In this document: positions 5,850 through 7,714 of the stretch, in pieces
Layout of the letters: each line of letters begins with the position of its first letter
Numbering within the stretch: position 1 is the first letter of the stretch
Origin: SD8 sp035528475
GTDB lineage: Archaea; Halobacteriota; Methanomicrobia; Methanomicrobiales; Methanospirillaceae
Direction: 5' to 3'
Assembly: GCA_035528475.1 (NCBI GenBank)
Contig: DATKYO010000034.1
Coordinates: forward strand, 1 to 7,714
DNA: 7,714 nucleotides
The notes under the pieces: model-generated
Seen by the model: only the letters and a program-made list of their open reading frames with translations
Databases searched by the model: none
What the model was told of the DNA's origin: nothing
Made by a program: the position numbers and the translations under genes

Positions 5850-7580
5850 ATGCGGAATAAGAATCGTGCGAAGATGATACATCCGATTCCATATATCAGG
5901 GGCGTTCCCGAATATGCGGTAGAAGTTCGAAAAAAATTCAGGGAACTGGAAGGGAGGGACTTTCTGCTCGCGGTGGATCTCCCTCACGGCCTGGAATCCG
6001 AAGTGATGAAGGCGGTGAAAAATCTCCCGAAAGCGTCCCTGATCATTGATACACTCAAGCGGGGTGTTTTGGTGATACCCTCATGTGCATCCGTTGAAGC
6101 AGTACGCAGCTTCCTTGAAACGGGAACAGACTGCTATTTCATCGATGCCAGTCTCCCCATCACCGGCAGGATGGAAGAATGGAGGCGGTTTGTGGAGTTG
6201 TGCAGGGAATTTGGCTCCAAAGAGATTATTGAAAGGGCAGAAGAATATGGAATCGACCTTTCTGCCCTCCTGCAAAAAGACCTGGATAAACCGCCGGACT
6301 TGCCTCTTCCTTTCATGCACATTGTGGGAAATCTGGGGATCAGTGCCTTTACAGGCCTGACATCACCGACAATTTCAGAATACCTGGAAGCACGGCAGCG
6401 TTACATGGCCATGCGCCTTCAGGAGCTTATTGAAAGCGAGATGGACATTGTGTTCGTATGTTCCCTGCGTCATTATGAAAAAGTTATGGAATTTCTCAAT
6501 GAGCCTGTGCCCCGGTTTGATGACAGCTTCCGGCTTCCGACTGTTACCTGCCGGATAAAAGAGGAAGATCTTCAAAAAATCTCGCCTGAAATTCCGTATT
6601 TCGTTTCACTCTATGAACTATGGAGAGAGGAAGGATTCAGCAGGAGAGAAGCCCTTTTCAATCTGTTTACTGCCCGGAATGAGGATCGCATGAACCAGGT
6701 GCATGATGCATATCATTATTCCATGAACCTCGCTTTAACTGACGGCCAGCTCTATCCTGATTTGTTTAATATCATTACCTCGGCAAAATATGCCGGCGAT
6801 AATTCATATGCAAAGGAAGTGCTCGAGAAGGCATCCGGCTATCCGTATGCCGACAAAGAGAGCAACTGCAGGATATGGTCCTGGGTAAACTACGATTTTG
6901 AGACAAATCCTGACAGGACGATCACTATTGAAACCGGCGAACAACCGGATTGGTCCGGAGGTGGTGGCAGAAGGAGAAAAAAGAATCCGCCACCTTTGTC
7001 AGATCTATTCAATTTTGTGCGGACCGCAGAGTCGAGGGAAGCGGAACTGGAGTTCATGCACTATCTTCGCAAACGGTACGTCTCATTGAAGCCATCAGGA
7101 AATTTCGCATCAGAAGAATTCCAGAGCGGATTTAAAGATGGTCTGGATTGCCGCACTACTCTTCGATACCGACCTTTTCATAAAGTGTATATCAGTGAGC
7201 AGGAACTTGAAAACCACGCGGCCTATGTGGTGAATTATGGGGGAGAACCAACCTGGAGGGCATATTTTGATACACACTACTCACTGGTCGGTGCAGCATC
7301 GAGGGTTTCTAAAAACTGCAGGAATTGGGTGTGCTTTGCCGCATTCCTGCATCCGCCAGTGAAAATAAAGAATTATATTCACGATATTGATATTTGCCAG
7401 CCAATAGTATCCTGTCTCAACCTGGCTCTCAAACATTCAGACCAGGTCCATCTTTTCACCGATACGTTCGAAGACAAAGACTTATTCAGGCAGGATATGC
7501 ATCGGATACGTATACACGCTCTTTCCCGTATCCCTACTGCGATCAGAGAACCTATGAGGTGGTTTTATATCAAGAGATGA
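5850..7580 (+). CDS. Large two-lobed protein, second of the tandem paralogue pair
   Basis: A 576-residue paralogue of the preceding protein, alignable end to end. By hand count, 51 of 96 ungapped positions match over residues 13-108 of both, with identical numbering for AVDLP-x-GLE (41-49) and FIDASLP (97-103). Other shared blocks are RQRYMAMRLQELI, EIPYFVSLYELWR, YPDLFN, YAKEVLEKASGYP, GFKDGLD (427-433), LALKHS (525-530) and LFTD. It differs in a shorter C-terminus, and its central linker is GGGGRRRKKNPPP (from residue 370), at the same place as the glycine-rich linker of its partner. The ATG at 5850 has a near-ideal AAAGGAGGT five bases upstream, and the gap to the previous gene is 29 bases, so co-translation is likely. 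The last codons overlap an ATG (ATGA at 7577-7580). Paralogues kept side by side suggest a heteromeric complex handled by MoxR. This is inference, and the catalytic status is unknown. Confidence 0.75.
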   Translation: MRNKNRAKMIHPIPYIRGVPEYAVEVRKKFRELEGRDFLLAVDLPHGLESEVMKAVKNLPKASLIIDTLKRGVLVIPSCASVEAVRSFLETGTDCYFIDASLPITGRMEEWRRFVELCREFGSKEIIERAEEYGIDLSALLQKDLDKPPDLPLPFMHIVGNLGISAFTGLTSPTISEYLEARQRYMAMRLQELIESEMDIVFVCSLRHYEKVMEFLNEPVPRFDDSFRLPTVTCRIKEEDLQKISPEIPYFVSLYELWREEGFSRREALFNLFTARNEDRMNQVHDAYHYSMNLALTDGQLYPDLFNIITSAKYAGDNSYAKEVLEKASGYPYADKESNCRIWSWVNYDFETNPDRTITIETGEQPDWSGGGGRRRKKNPPPLSDLFNFVRTAESREAELEFMHYLRKRYVSLKPSGNFASEEFQSGFKDGLDCRTTLRYRPFHKVYISEQELENHAAYVVNYGGEPTWRAYFDTHYSLVGAASRVSKNCRNWVCFAAFLHPPVKIKNYIHDIDICQPIVSCLNLALKHSDQVHLFTDTFEDKDLFRQDMHRIRIHALSRIPTAIREPMRWFYIKR

Positions 7581-7666
7581 TGGTGCGGTATATCCATCAG
7601 AAGGATTGGAACTTCCAATATACTTGTTTGGTAGAATTGACCCGGATCTTGGAGAAAGCCTCGTGA
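7577..7666 (+). CDS. Possible 29-residue ORF coupled between two genes
   Basis: ATG ATG at 7577 overlaps the stop of the preceding gene as ATGA. The frame runs 29 codons to a TGA at 7664, which itself overlaps a GTG as GTGA. Both overlaps are typical of translational coupling. The product (MMVRYIHQKDWNFQYTC onward) resembles nothing I know and has no separate Shine-Dalgarno site of note. Codon composition favours another frame in the same stretch (see the next entry), so this may be only an accident or the result of a frameshift. Confidence 0.25.
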   Translation: MMVRYIHQKDWNFQYTCLVELTRILEKAS

Positions 7667-7714
7667 ATTCGGTTCAGGATTTTATAGATTCATTTGGGGA
7701 TGAAATTGGGAAAA
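7663..7714 (+). CDS. Start of a further operon gene, cut by the right edge
   Basis: A GTG at 7663 has GGAG (7651-7654) eight bases upstream and opens a frame that continues to the window end (start VNSVQDFIDSFGDEIGK). The same frame is open from 7558, and its codons from 7582 show a marked G-first bias and a protein-like strand-helix text (LELPIYLFGRI, then DLGESLVNS). The true start may therefore lie further left, although only TTG at 7606 or 7624 would be available. In related MoxR neighbourhoods the next gene is often a von Willebrand A protein, but too little is visible here to say so. Confidence 0.45.
   Translation, partial: MNSVQDFIDSFGDEIGK

Overview
The window looks like archaeal DNA, most probably from a methanogen of the Methanomicrobia type. 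This is an inference from TATA-box-like promoters, strong GGAGG-type Shine-Dalgarno sites, the mix of ATG, GTG and TTG starts, and the gene families present; no marker gene fixes the taxon. It is an accessory region with no housekeeping genes, no RNA genes, no recognisable transposase and no CRISPR array.

Left part (1-1503): an AT-richer segment. It holds the 3' part of a tetratricopeptide-repeat (TPR) gene, open at the left edge, whose C-terminus resembles that of large STAND/NB-ARC-TPR sensor proteins. A gap of about 230 bases follows in which I see no gene. Then comes a 15-codon scrap that reads like the N-terminal signature of a DUF4062 domain (VFVSSTFxDM). The scrap breaks off within a few bases of the stop codon of the next gene, so this looks like the truncated edge of a second sensor gene and a probable left boundary of an inserted block.

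Middle part (1508-3064): a minus-strand pair, a coiled-coil plus winged-helix regulator followed by a deviant ParA/MinD-like ATPase. Its divergent intergenic region carries a perfect 9+9 bp palindrome next to back-to-back TATA-like elements, and a strong GC-rich hairpin in the presumed leader of the rightward operon.

Right part (3129-7714): a tightly spaced rightward operon. It encodes a MoxR-type AAA+ ATPase and two full-length paralogous proteins of 602 and 576 residues, and then reaches the start of a further gene cut by the window edge. The paralogues have a conserved N-terminal block whose pattern resembles the TraB/DUF5682-like families known next to MoxR and von Willebrand A genes, but the usual catalytic-looking histidine is not there. 

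Inferred working model: the winged-helix protein senses something, perhaps with the ParA-like ATPase, and controls the divergent operon through the palindrome. MoxR then remodels a complex containing the two large paralogues, possibly with a von Willebrand A partner beyond the right edge. Presence beside STAND/DUF4062 remnants suggests a defence or stress island, but nothing in the window proves that role.
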